This document shows positions 30,650 through 39,427 of a stretch of DNA of 64,000 nt, piece by piece. Under the pieces are notes generated by a model, which worked only from the letters and a program-made list of their open reading frames with translations, was not told the DNA's origin and did not search any database. Source of the DNA: Acetobacterium woodii DSM 1030 (lineage in GTDB: Bacteria; Bacillota; Clostridia; Eubacteriales; Eubacteriaceae). The stretch lies in NCBI RefSeq assembly GCF_000247605.1, contig NC_016894.1, positions 372,001-436,000 of the forward strand. The letters are read 5' to 3'. A program made the position numbers and the translations under genes. Positions within the stretch are counted from its first letter, which is position 1, and each line of letters starts with the position of its first letter.

Positions 30650-31762
30650 TTAAATTACCGTGCCTTTCTTTAAAACAATGGGAGCATGCGGTTTCCCGAC
30701 TAAGGTTGTATGGTCACTGATTCTGGTATCTTTGTCCATGACAACATAATTCAGGTTGACATTTTTCCCGATTTCACACCGTTGCATGATAATACTGTTT
30801 TGGATGTATGAACCAATATTCATTAGGGTATCTCTGAAAATAATACTGTGATGGATGGTGCCATCGATGGTGCAACCGCTGCCCACAATTGAATTGGATA
30901 CCTGGGAGGGGTCGTAATAAAGGGTGGGGTGGTTGTCTTTAATTTTGGTATGAATGGAATTTTTACCAAGAAATAGTTCTTGCATAATATCAAATTCAAG
31001 CAAGTCCATGCTGGCTTTCATATAATTTTCCAGACAGTTTACGCGTTTAATATAACCGGTATGTTGGGCTCCGAAAATTCGGAGGGTGTCAAGATTATAT
31101 TTGATCATATCAATTAGATCCCAATCACCGGTACGCTCGCTGAGATCCATTAATTCGATTAGAATCGATTTTTTAATAAAAAACATTTCGGCGAAAAAAT
31201 GCCCACTGGTGCGTTCACGTTTATAGTAAAGACCGCTGACCCGATTTTTAGTAAAATCCAGGTAGAGATCGTTATCTCTAAGATTATAAAAGGGTTCGTC
31301 TTTTTTAAAAATAAGGGTGATATCACTGTCGTTTTTCAAATGGATGTCATAGGCATTTTTAAAATCATAAGAAGTCACCAGATTAGGGGTGGCAATCAGG
31401 ACATGTTCGGCAGAAGTATTTTCTAAAAAACCGCGATTATTCAGAAGGTTACGCAGATTAACCTTAATCAGGCGACCAATGTTATAGTTGTTGGAACCGG
31501 ATAGAATCGAAAGATCCTGGGTTTTGCGACTCAATGACCATTCTTTGCCGGTACCAAGATGATCAATAAGGGAACTGTATTTATGGGAACCGATTACCCC
31601 GATATGTGATAAACCGGAATTAACCATGTTGGAAAGGGTAAAATCGATGAGACGGTAACGGCCTCCAAAAGGTAGCGTGCTTAAGCTGCGATGTTGGAGA
31701 AAAGCCTTTAAAGAGTCATCTTCTCCATCGATATTTAAGATAAGACCTACAGCGTTTTTCAT
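30650..31762 (-). CDS. glgD: glucose-1-phosphate adenylyltransferase, GlgD regulatory subunit
   Basis: A 370-residue paralogue of GlgC that partners it in a heterotetrameric ADP-glucose pyrophosphorylase in Firmicutes. The N-terminus lacks the usual nucleotide-binding GGxGSRL: the opening is MKNAVGLILNIDGED, as expected for GlgD, and it retains FGGRYRLIDFTLSN. The C-terminal left-handed beta-helix (hexapeptide-like GCTIDGTIHHS region) is present. AAAGGAG precedes the start, 15 bases after the glgC stop. GlgD alone is generally poorly active, so its value here depends on GlgC. Confidence 0.93.
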   Translation of the reverse strand: MKNAVGLILNIDGEDDSLKAFLQHRSLSTLPFGGRYRLIDFTLSNMVNSGLSHIGVIGSHKYSSLIDHLGTGKEWSLSRKTQDLSILSGSNNYNIGRLIKVNLRNLLNNRGFLENTSAEHVLIATPNLVTSYDFKNAYDIHLKNDSDITLIFKKDEPFYNLRDNDLYLDFTKNRVSGLYYKRERTSGHFFAEMFFIKKSILIELMDLSERTGDWDLIDMIKYNLDTLRIFGAQHTGYIKRVNCLENYMKASMDLLEFDIMQELFLGKNSIHTKIKDNHPTLYYDPSQVSNSIVGSGCTIDGTIHHSIIFRDTLMNIGSYIQNSIIMQRCEIGKNVNLNYVVMDKDTRISDHTTLVGKPHAPIVLKKGTVI

Positions 31763-31777
31763 TTCTATTGACTCCTT

Positions 31778-32902
31778 TCAGCTATTGATGACATGTATTT
31801 CGGGTCTTGTAATGGTATCATCGGTAATATAGCGGGCATCACTTTTAATTCTGGCGCGGGCGCCCACGATACAGTTTTCTAAAATTGCGCCATCTTCGAT
31901 AATCGCACCAGTATGAACGACAACATTTTTTAAACTCGTTTTTTTATGAATGACAACATCGTGGGAAAGGATTGAATGTTCGACCTTGCCAAAAATAATG
32001 CAGCCATCACAAATCAGGCTGTTGCTGATTTTGGCCTGGGGTCCGATAAACTGAGGATGTCGGCTGGTATTGTTGGAAAAGATACGAAAGTCGCGATTGC
32101 TGATATCAAAATCGCAGTTGGAATCTAAAAGATCCATATTGGCATCATAATAACTTTGGACCGTTCCGACATCGCGCCAATAACCAGAATAAGGATACGC
32201 ATAAATTCGTTTATTATCTTTGTGAAGCATGGGAATGACATCGTTGCCAAAGTCATGCTCCGATTCGCGATCGCCAGCATCGACTAATAACGCCTGTTTT
32301 AATTCTCGCCAGGTAAAAATGTAGATTCCCATCGAAGCTTTATTGCTTTTGGGGTGTTCCGGTTTTTCCTGGAATTCTTTAATACAATTTTCTTCATCGG
32401 TGTTAACAATGCCGAAGCGGTGGGCATCTTCCCAGGGAACATCCATAACAGCAATGCTGAGATCGGCCTTTTTCTTTTTATGAAAAGCCAGCATCTTGGA
32501 ATAATCCATTTTATAAATATGGTCACCGGAAAGAATCAGGACATATTCGGGGTTGAAGCGATCAATGAAATCGAGGTTCTGATAAATAGCATCGGCGGTT
32601 CCGGAATACCATTTACCGCCTTTTTGGCCCATGTAAGGGGGCAGAATATGGACGCCTCCCTGGATTTGGTCAAGCGCCCAGGCCGAGCCATCACCGATAT
32701 AGTTATTTAAAATATAGGGGCGATATTGAGTCAGGACACCGACAATATCGATATCCTAATTCATACAATTGCTGAGGGGAAAATCAATGATTCGATATTT
32801 TCCACCAAATAAAACTGCCGGTTTGGCATTGTTAAACGTTAACGAACCTAAACGACTGCCCTGGCCTCCAGCCAGGAGCATTGCGACACATTCAGTATTC
32901 AT
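31778..32902 (-). pseudogene. glgC: glucose-1-phosphate adenylyltransferase gene interrupted by an in-frame amber codon
   Basis: GlgC makes ADP-glucose from ATP and glucose 1-phosphate. From ATG 32902 (AAGGAGG upstream) the frame gives [20 protein letters not shown] and [17 protein letters not shown], then a TAG at 32758-32756 (codon 49), and continues in the same frame with [16 protein letters not shown] to a TGA at 31778; 375 codons in all, normal for the family. Homologues have Ser here (NCxNSGID), so TCG to TAG is the simplest change. The downstream part alone, starting at 32632 ([15 protein letters not shown]), lacks the nucleotide-binding loop. Possible explanations: a real nonsense mutation, readthrough (e.g. 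suppressor or pyrrolysine tRNA), or a sequencing error. Neighbouring frames are intact. Confidence 0.88.
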
Positions 32903-32914
32903 GATAAGGCCTCC

Positions 32915-35341
32915 TTAGATGATTTTCCAGATTTCTTGCTGATAGTCTTTGATTGAACGATCACTTGAAAAAATACCGGAATTGGCGACGTTGCTAATTG
33001 ACATTTTGGTCCAGACGGTCTGGTTACGGAAAAGTTGATCGACGCGATTTTGGGCATCGGTATAAGCGTTAAAGTCTTTAAGGACAAAATAACCATCGTT
33101 ATATAACAGTAGTGAATCATAAATCGATTGGAAACTGATCCCCAAACCAAGTGTGCCATCGACGAGTTGGTGAAGAATCTGCTGAATTCGGGGGTCCTGT
33201 TCAAAAATATCAACGGATCGATAACCGCCATGTTGCTGATAATTGTATACTTCATCCGCAGACAAACCAAAGGTAACAATATTACTGGGGCCAACGGCCT
33301 CGAGAATTTCAATATTGGCACCATCCATGGTGCCGAGAGTGATGGCGCCATTCATCATAAACTTCATATTTCCGGTGCCGGAAGCTTCTTTTCCGGCCGT
33401 TGAGATTTGTTCGGAAATATTGGCAGCCGGATAAATGATTTCTGCCAGGGAGACATTAAAATTAGCCAGAAAAACGACTTTCAATTTATCGTGCAGACTG
33501 ACATCATTGTTTACTAACTCGGCAATAGCGGTAATCAATTTGATTACTTCTTTGGCATAATAATAACCAGGGGCGGCTTTTCCGGCAAAAATAAAGGTGC
33601 GCGGAGCCATTTCCAGATTAGGATTTTCTTTTAGTCGATTATACAGATAAAGAACATGAAGAGCGTTCAGCAACTGTCGTTTATATTCATGGATTCGTTT
33701 GACCTGAATGTCAAAAATAGAGTTGGGATCAACGGTAACGCTATTATGATTGGCCATATAATTAGCAAGCCGCAGCTTATTTGACAATTTGACGGCGTTA
33801 AACTGGTCATAAAAAACAGGATCATTGATATACTTTAACAATTCTTTAAGATCAAACAGGTTGTGATGCCAAGTGGTGCCAATTGATTCATCAATCAGAT
33901 CTTTTAGTTCCGGGTTACTGCTCATCAGAAAACGCCGGGGCGAAACACCGTTGGTTACGGAATGGAAACGTTCGGGGTAGACTTGATAATAACCGTTGAA
34001 GGTTTCCTCCCGGAGAATTTTACTGTGCAGGGCCGCGACACCATTGATGGAATGACTGGAGACGATCGATAGACTGGCCATATGAACATAGTTATCCCGG
34101 ATGATCGACAACGATTGATTACGTGGGGTATCATTGGGATATTTTGTGTTTAATTCCAACAGAAAACGGCGATTGATTTCTTCAATAATCATATAAATTC
34201 GCGGCAGTAAATCGTTCATCATATCAACCGGCCATTTTTCGAGCGCTTCAGGCAAAACGGTATGGTTCGTAAAACTGAGTGCCGCCACGGTGATTTTCCA
34301 GGCGTCATCCCAGCCCAAGCCTTCTTCATCCATGAGTACCCGCATCAGTTCCGGGCCACATAAAGCCGGATGGGTATCATTAATATGAATACAGATCTTA
34401 TCGCTGAAACCGTCCATCGAGTTTTCATTGGAGCGTTTAAAATCGGTGATGATTCGTTTAAGGCCGGCGCAAACAAAAAAGTATTCTTGCTTGAGTCGCA
34501 GCAGTTTGCCGTCAAAACCATTATCGTTGGGATAGAGAATCTGGCTGATTGCTTCCGCTTCGGATTTATGACGAACGGCATTTAAAAAATGGCCCTGATT
34601 AAAGGTGGGAAGATCAAAGGCTTCCAGCGGTTCAGCACTCCACAGCCGTAAAGAATTAACCGTTTCGTTGTGATAACCTTTGATTGGAATATCATAAGGA
34701 ATCGCCATAATGGGTTCATAGTTTTCATGAACAAAGGTTAAATTCCCATTGATGTTCTGAGCATGAATTTGGCCATAATATTTTACAATCACCGATTTAT
34801 CGGGATTGCGAATTTCAAAGGGGTAACCGTTCTTGAGCCAATTATCGGCGACTTCAATCTGTTCACCATTGATAATCCGTTGTTCAAATAGGCCGTACTT
34901 ATAGCGGATGCCATTTCCGTGAGCAGGCATCCCCATGGCTGAAGAGGAATCCAGATAACAGGCCATCAAACGACCAAGACCGCCATTTCCTAAACCCGGG
35001 TCTGATTCCTGGGCAAGGATTGCCTCATAATCGAGTCCCATTTCTTCGGAACATTCCCGGACAATATCCTCAATGCCTAAGTTAACAAGGTAAGATTTCA
35101 TTAGCCGTCCAATTAGAAACTCAATCGAAAAAAAGTAGACTTGTTTGGATTCGTTTTTATTATACAGAGTATTGGTTTTAGCCCATTGCGAAGAGACGTC
35201 TTCCATTATCATTTCAGCTAAAGCCTGATATTGTTTAAGTAATGAGGCATCCGCTAAACAATTACCAGAAACCTCTTCAATTTTTTTCGTATAGGTGGCT
35301 TTGTATTCATCTTTACGTTTTTGTCTATCTGAAGAATTCAT
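32915..35341 (-). CDS. glgP: glycogen phosphorylase, second paralogue
   Basis: GT35 glycogen phosphorylase, 808 residues, from ATG 35341 (AAAGGA upstream; the longer frame to 35356 lacks a ribosome site). The PLP lysine is again residue 660 in ASGTGNMKFMMNGA. It is collinear with the first paralogue at 24755-27181 and shares long identical stretches such as HVLYLYNRLKEN-like and VFLANFNVSL. It sits 12 bases before the interrupted glgC, inside the glgB-glgP-glgC-glgD-glgA-GH13 operon, so this copy is likely coexpressed with synthesis genes while the other has its own unit. Confidence 0.96.
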   Translation of the reverse strand: MNSSDRQKRKDEYKATYTKKIEEVSGNCLADASLLKQYQALAEMIMEDVSSQWAKTNTLYNKNESKQVYFFSIEFLIGRLMKSYLVNLGIEDIVRECSEEMGLDYEAILAQESDPGLGNGGLGRLMACYLDSSSAMGMPAHGNGIRYKYGLFEQRIINGEQIEVADNWLKNGYPFEIRNPDKSVIVKYYGQIHAQNINGNLTFVHENYEPIMAIPYDIPIKGYHNETVNSLRLWSAEPLEAFDLPTFNQGHFLNAVRHKSEAEAISQILYPNDNGFDGKLLRLKQEYFFVCAGLKRIITDFKRSNENSMDGFSDKICIHINDTHPALCGPELMRVLMDEEGLGWDDAWKITVAALSFTNHTVLPEALEKWPVDMMNDLLPRIYMIIEEINRRFLLELNTKYPNDTPRNQSLSIIRDNYVHMASLSIVSSHSINGVAALHSKILREETFNGYYQVYPERFHSVTNGVSPRRFLMSSNPELKDLIDESIGTTWHHNLFDLKELLKYINDPVFYDQFNAVKLSNKLRLANYMANHNSVTVDPNSIFDIQVKRIHEYKRQLLNALHVLYLYNRLKENPNLEMAPRTFIFAGKAAPGYYYAKEVIKLITAIAELVNNDVSLHDKLKVVFLANFNVSLAEIIYPAANISEQISTAGKEASGTGNMKFMMNGAITLGTMDGANIEILEAVGPSNIVTFGLSADEVYNYQQHGGYRSVDIFEQDPRIQQILHQLVDGTLGLGISFQSIYDSLLLYNDGYFVLKDFNAYTDAQNRVDQLFRNQTVWTKMSISNVANSGIFSSDRSIKDYQQEIWKII

Positions 35342-35459
35342 AGTAGTTCCTTTCAAAAAAAGATAGTTTAGATATTTGCAAAAAGATCATCAGGGTTCAT
35401 TTCGCAAAATCAGTTAGGCAAGGCGTATAAACGTCGTTGTTACAAAAGATCGGAGTGCG

Positions 35460-37370
35460 TTATTTTTTAGGTTTTGTTTTCTTGGTTGGTTTGGTTTTAA
35501 TTTTGGTACTTGATCGCGGAACCACGCCTTTAAGGACAATCATCGATGACGGCGGAAGATTAATCGAAACGGAGTAATCTTGACCGTGGAGCGGTGTTGC
35601 TTGCGCCTTCATGCTTTTTTTCATTTTAAAACCAGTTCCGCCATAGACGGGATCATCTGAATTAAAAGCCAGCCGATAGTTACCGTCACGCGGAACTCCG
35701 ATGCAATAATCCGTATAGTTGAGGGGACAAAAGTTGATCACGGTGATAAGGGTATCGTTGTCGTCGGGGCCCATGCGTTTAAAAATGAGAATGCTTTGTT
35801 CACTGTTATTTGGTTCCAGCCATTGAAAACCGTCCCAGCTATGGTCAAAAGTCCAGAGGGCTTTTTCTTTTAAATAGAACTTGTTGAGGTCTTTAACAAA
35901 GGTCTGCATCTGACGGTGCTTTTCATAATCCAGCAGAAACCACTCCAGTGATTCATTTTCACGCCATTCTAAAAATGGGGCAAATTCATTACCCATAAAG
36001 GAAAGTTTTTTACCAGGGTGGGTCATTAAATAGCCAAATAAGAGGCGAAACTGATCAAATTTCATATTATAATCGCCGAACATTTTATCAACAATGCTCA
36101 GTTTACCGTGGACCACCTCGTCATGCGACAAGGGGAGGATGAAGTTTTCATTAAACGCATAAGCCATTGAAAAGGTTAATAGGTTATGGAACCGGTTCCG
36201 GAAAAAGGGATCGGTTTTCATATAATCGAGGGTATCATGCATCCAACCCATATCCCATTTTAGATTAAAACCCAGACCGCCTTTATCGACTGGCCAGGTG
36301 ACCATCGGATAGGAGGTGGAATCTTCGGCAGACATAATCGCATAAGGAAAGTCTCTGAAAATAATAGTATTCAGTTCCCGAAAGAAAGCCAAGGCTTCAA
36401 GACGATCGGTTCCCCCTTGAACATTTCGAAAGGGACAACCATCGAGCCCGTGGTTTAATTCAATCATACTGGCAACACCATCAATGCGCAAACCATCGAT
36501 ATGATAATAGTCAAACCAGAAATGGGCATTGGAGATCAAAAAATCCAATACCTCCGGTTTACCGTAATCAAAAACCATCGTCCCCCATTGCTGGTGTTCT
36601 GAAAATTCATATTGATTGGTTCCGTCAAAGTGACGCAGTCCCGGGTCGTCTTTGCAGAAATGGCCGGGAACCCAGTCCAGAATGACCCCGATACCGGCCT
36701 GGTGGCAGCAATCAATAAAATACATCAGGCCTTGTGGTTGACCATACCGGCTGGTGGCGGCAAAATATCCGGTGAGCTGGTAACCCCAGGAACCATCAAA
36801 GGGATGTTCCATAATCGGCATTAGTTCAATATGGGTATAATGCATTTCGACCAGATAGGGAACCAACTGTTCGGCCAGTTCGTGGTAGGTTAAATAGTTG
36901 CCCTGGTCATTACGTTTCCAACTGCCAAGATGGACCTCATAAATGTTAATCGGTTTTTGAAGCCAATTTGATGCATTTCTTTTTTGACACCAGGCTTCAT
37001 CCTGCCAGTTATAATCATTCAGATCCCAGATAATCGAAGCCGTTTTCGGTTTGACCTCACTGTAAAAACCATAAGGATCAGCTTTATAGGCCAGTTTGCC
37101 ATCGTATTGACGCACTGCATATTTGTAAAGCAAGCCGCTGGTAAGGTTGGGAATATCAAGTTCCCAAACACCATGGTTGTCTGGAATTAAATCCATGGGA
37201 TGTGTGTTGATATCCCAATTATTAAAATCACCCACAACGGCAACATTTTGGGCATTAGGAGCCCAAACTCGAAAGGTAACCCCTTTTTCATGGCGGTGGG
37301 CACCGAAGTAATGGTAGCTGAGATAACGCTTGTTAGTCGTTAAATCAGCATGGATATCGACTTTATTCAT
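35460..37370 (-). CDS. glgB: 1,4-alpha-glucan branching enzyme
   Basis: GH13 branching enzyme that creates alpha-1,6 branches in glycogen. It is 636 residues: an N-terminal CBM48-type domain (VTFRVWAPNAQNVAVVGDFN), the catalytic barrel, and a C-terminal all-beta domain. Catalytic Asp lies in YHIDGLRIDGVASM and Glu in MSAEDSTSYP; LSHDEVVHGKLS is conserved. It ends with an unusual Lys/Thr/Pro-rich basic tail (KIKTKPTKKTKPKK). It is first in the glycogen operon; upstream, minus-strand TAAAAT preceded by TGA (about 37434-37442) is a possible extended -10. Confidence 0.97.
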   Translation of the reverse strand: MNKVDIHADLTTNKRYLSYHYFGAHRHEKGVTFRVWAPNAQNVAVVGDFNNWDINTHPMDLIPDNHGVWELDIPNLTSGLLYKYAVRQYDGKLAYKADPYGFYSEVKPKTASIIWDLNDYNWQDEAWCQKRNASNWLQKPINIYEVHLGSWKRNDQGNYLTYHELAEQLVPYLVEMHYTHIELMPIMEHPFDGSWGYQLTGYFAATSRYGQPQGLMYFIDCCHQAGIGVILDWVPGHFCKDDPGLRHFDGTNQYEFSEHQQWGTMVFDYGKPEVLDFLISNAHFWFDYYHIDGLRIDGVASMIELNHGLDGCPFRNVQGGTDRLEALAFFRELNTIIFRDFPYAIMSAEDSTSYPMVTWPVDKGGLGFNLKWDMGWMHDTLDYMKTDPFFRNRFHNLLTFSMAYAFNENFILPLSHDEVVHGKLSIVDKMFGDYNMKFDQFRLLFGYLMTHPGKKLSFMGNEFAPFLEWRENESLEWFLLDYEKHRQMQTFVKDLNKFYLKEKALWTFDHSWDGFQWLEPNNSEQSILIFKRMGPDDNDTLITVINFCPLNYTDYCIGVPRDGNYRLAFNSDDPVYGGTGFKMKKSMKAQATPLHGQDYSVSINLPPSSMIVLKGVVPRSSTKIKTKPTKKTKPKK

Positions 37371-37530
37371 GATTGTTTACGTGTCCTTTCAATCGAATTA
37401 GAAAACATCAAATTTTGTCCATTTGATGGTAATATTTTATCACAATACCGTAATTTTGATAGGACATCTTTTTAAACTAAGTAAATTCTTTTTAACAATT
37501 ACATGCAAAGTGTAACGCAATTATTATAAA

Positions 37531-38373
37531 TCAGAAACTTTTGTTTTTATATAGAGACCAGTATAAGTTTATTTTACCGCCCAGGTTTAGAATGACACAA
37601 ATAAAATAGATTGCCACTAACAGAGCAAAAAGCCCGCCGAGATTTCCGTATAAGGTGCTATATTTGTCAGAATGGTTAATAAACCAGGTGAAAATCCGAA
37701 AAGCCACATTAAGTCCCAGCGTGGCAAAAATGGCACCGGGAAGGCCGTCTGAAAATTTTAAAGGCTGGGCCGGGGCCATCACATAAATCATGTTAAAAAT
37801 AAAGGTTGAGACAACCAGGGCGAAAATAACGGCAAAAAGACTAAGTAAGGGATAATAATAATTATATAGCCCAATTTTTTCAAAAATAACAGCACCAAGA
37901 TCAGCACTGAAAATATAAGCAACGGCAATTAGCAGAATCGCCAGCGCAAAAAGAATGGTGAATAAAAATGAAAATAACCAAATCTGATAGAGTTTTCGGG
38001 TTTCTTCCTTACCGTAGGTTTGGTTAATACCAACCATGGTGGCGCGGGCCGCTAAAGTTGAAAACAGAAAGCTGATGATAATCAGACTAAAATTGGAGTT
38101 GGTCGTTTGACTGGTGATGGTGTTGAGCAAGCCAGTTACATAATCGTAAGATAGGTTTGGCAAAAAAACGTTCAAAATTTCATACAGATAATTTTCAAAC
38201 GGTTTGACAATATTGCCGACAAAGGAGATCAAAAAAAGTAAAAAGGGAAAAAAAGCTAATAACAAATAAAACGACATTTGGGTGCAAATTCCCGAGAAGT
38301 CGGTTTCTTCAAAATCGTCGATCAGAAAAAAAATCAGTTTAATCAGTTTTAAATTTAAAATCCGCTCAATCAT
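37531..38373 (-). CDS. YihY/BrkB (UPF0761) family membrane protein
   Basis: A 280-residue integral membrane protein with about six hydrophobic segments and the family's features: FSGICTQMSFYLLLAFFPFLLFLISF at its first segment (shown here only in part: QMSFYLLLAFFPFLLF), GKEETRKLYQIWLFS, and a G-A-I-F-A-T-x-G-L-N turn. The family was once proposed to be RNase BN or a virulence factor, but its role is unsettled; envelope function is likely. It is the second gene of a pair, overlapping the upstream paralogue by 8 bases. Confidence 0.85.
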   Translation of the reverse strand: MIERILNLKLIKLIFFLIDDFEETDFSGICTQMSFYLLLAFFPFLLFLISFVGNIVKPFENYLYEILNVFLPNLSYDYVTGLLNTITSQTTNSNFSLIIISFLFSTLAARATMVGINQTYGKEETRKLYQIWLFSFLFTILFALAILLIAVAYIFSADLGAVIFEKIGLYNYYYPLLSLFAVIFALVVSTFIFNMIYVMAPAQPLKFSDGLPGAIFATLGLNVAFRIFTWFINHSDKYSTLYGNLGGLFALLVAIYFICVILNLGGKINLYWSLYKNKSF

Positions 38374-39232
38374 TTTGTTTAGACCTTTCTTTTAAGGCAG
38401 CGCTTTGGCTGGCATAAAGATTAACCACACCCCCCAGCGTCAGCGTGAAACAAATAATATAAACCAGCATAAACAAAGAAAACGGTCCTTGCAGATTAAA
38501 GAAAAAGGTGCTGAAATCGATCGCGGAGTTAGCGAAAAGGGCATAAAGAGAAATAATACCAAGCCAGCCGAGACTGACAAAAAAGCCCCCCGGCAAGGCT
38601 TCAAAAAAGCCCAGATGGCGCTTGGGAGCAAACATATAAATCAGCGTAAAAATCAGGGTGGGAACGATAATAATATAGATTAAACTAAATAAGTCAATAA
38701 AAAGCGTAAATAAATTAGAAAGATTTAGCGTTGTAAAAATAAAAGCAAGTAGTTTCTGACCAAAAAGATAGAAAAAAAGAGTAAAAAGAATGATCAGCAG
38801 AAACAACACCAGATAAAGAATCGATTGAAGCCAAAGGGCAACGGTGCCACGGGTTTCTTCCTGACCAAAGATCTGGTTAAGTGATTTAATCAGGGAGTGC
38901 ATGGCAGAAACGGAGATATATAAAGTGAAAAAACCGATCATCAGATTGGTTCCGGAAGAAAACGTCAAGGTGCTGGCGTTTTCCATGGCAAATTGAACAT
39001 AGTTCATAATCGATTTTGGTAAAATCGCGGTCAGTACCATCACCAGGGTTTGGTCGATGCCAATCGAAAACCAGTTGATAAAATTATAGAGCAGCATTAA
39101 AAAAGGAATAAAAGCCGACAGCGTACGATAGGACATCTGGGCGGAAAGATTGATGATATTATTTTTTTTCCCTTGAACAAATAAAAAGCGGCTGAAGCAT
39201 TTTAAAAAATTCATCGTACCCTCCAAATCCAC
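38366..39232 (-). CDS. YihY/BrkB (UPF0761) family membrane protein, second paralogue
   Basis: A 288-residue paralogue of the next gene with the same layout: NLSAQMSYRTLSAFIPFLML in the first segment, GQEETRGTVALWLQS in the middle and an ALPGGFFVSLGWLG turn near the end, where the other has PGAIFATLGLN. The N-terminus begins with a short basic region. Overlapping reading frames and similarity suggest a tandem duplication. Function of the family is not established; cytoplasmic-membrane location is clear from hydrophobicity. Confidence 0.85.
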   Translation of the reverse strand: MDLEGTMNFLKCFSRFLFVQGKKNNIINLSAQMSYRTLSAFIPFLMLLYNFINWFSIGIDQTLVMVLTAILPKSIMNYVQFAMENASTLTFSSGTNLMIGFFTLYISVSAMHSLIKSLNQIFGQEETRGTVALWLQSILYLVLFLLIILFTLFFYLFGQKLLAFIFTTLNLSNLFTLFIDLFSLIYIIIVPTLIFTLIYMFAPKRHLGFFEALPGGFFVSLGWLGIISLYALFANSAIDFSTFFFNLQGPFSLFMLVYIICFTLTLGGVVNLYASQSAALKERSKQND

Positions 39233-39310
39233 TTAAAACGATTAAACTTAATGAACCTCAGTATAACATAGTTTTTAATCAATTTGAAGTGAAAACGAGC
39301 AAGCAAAAAA

Positions 39311-39340
39311 TTGGAAAGTTAGTAAAAAAGATGGTATAAT
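39311..39340 (+). promoter_or_regulatory. extended -10 promoter for aconitase
   Basis: TTGGAA (39311-39316), 18-base spacer, TGG then TATAAT (39335-39340); the gene starts 88 bases later. Confidence 0.65.
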
Positions 39341-39427
39341 ATTTGACAATAGCTTTAAATAAATAAAAAGAATCGCGAGCACCAGAAAAAGAACAATATC
39401 GTACAGGGAAAGGAAATAGCAAATTAA

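Noticed and set aside
31778-32902. General recoding of UAG (pyrrolysine) as the reason for the glgC interruption
   Set aside because: UAG ends other genes in the window (fruA, corA, ddl), and GlgC is not a methylamine-type pyrrolysine protein. A mutation or sequence error is simpler; I keep readthrough only as a weaker alternative.
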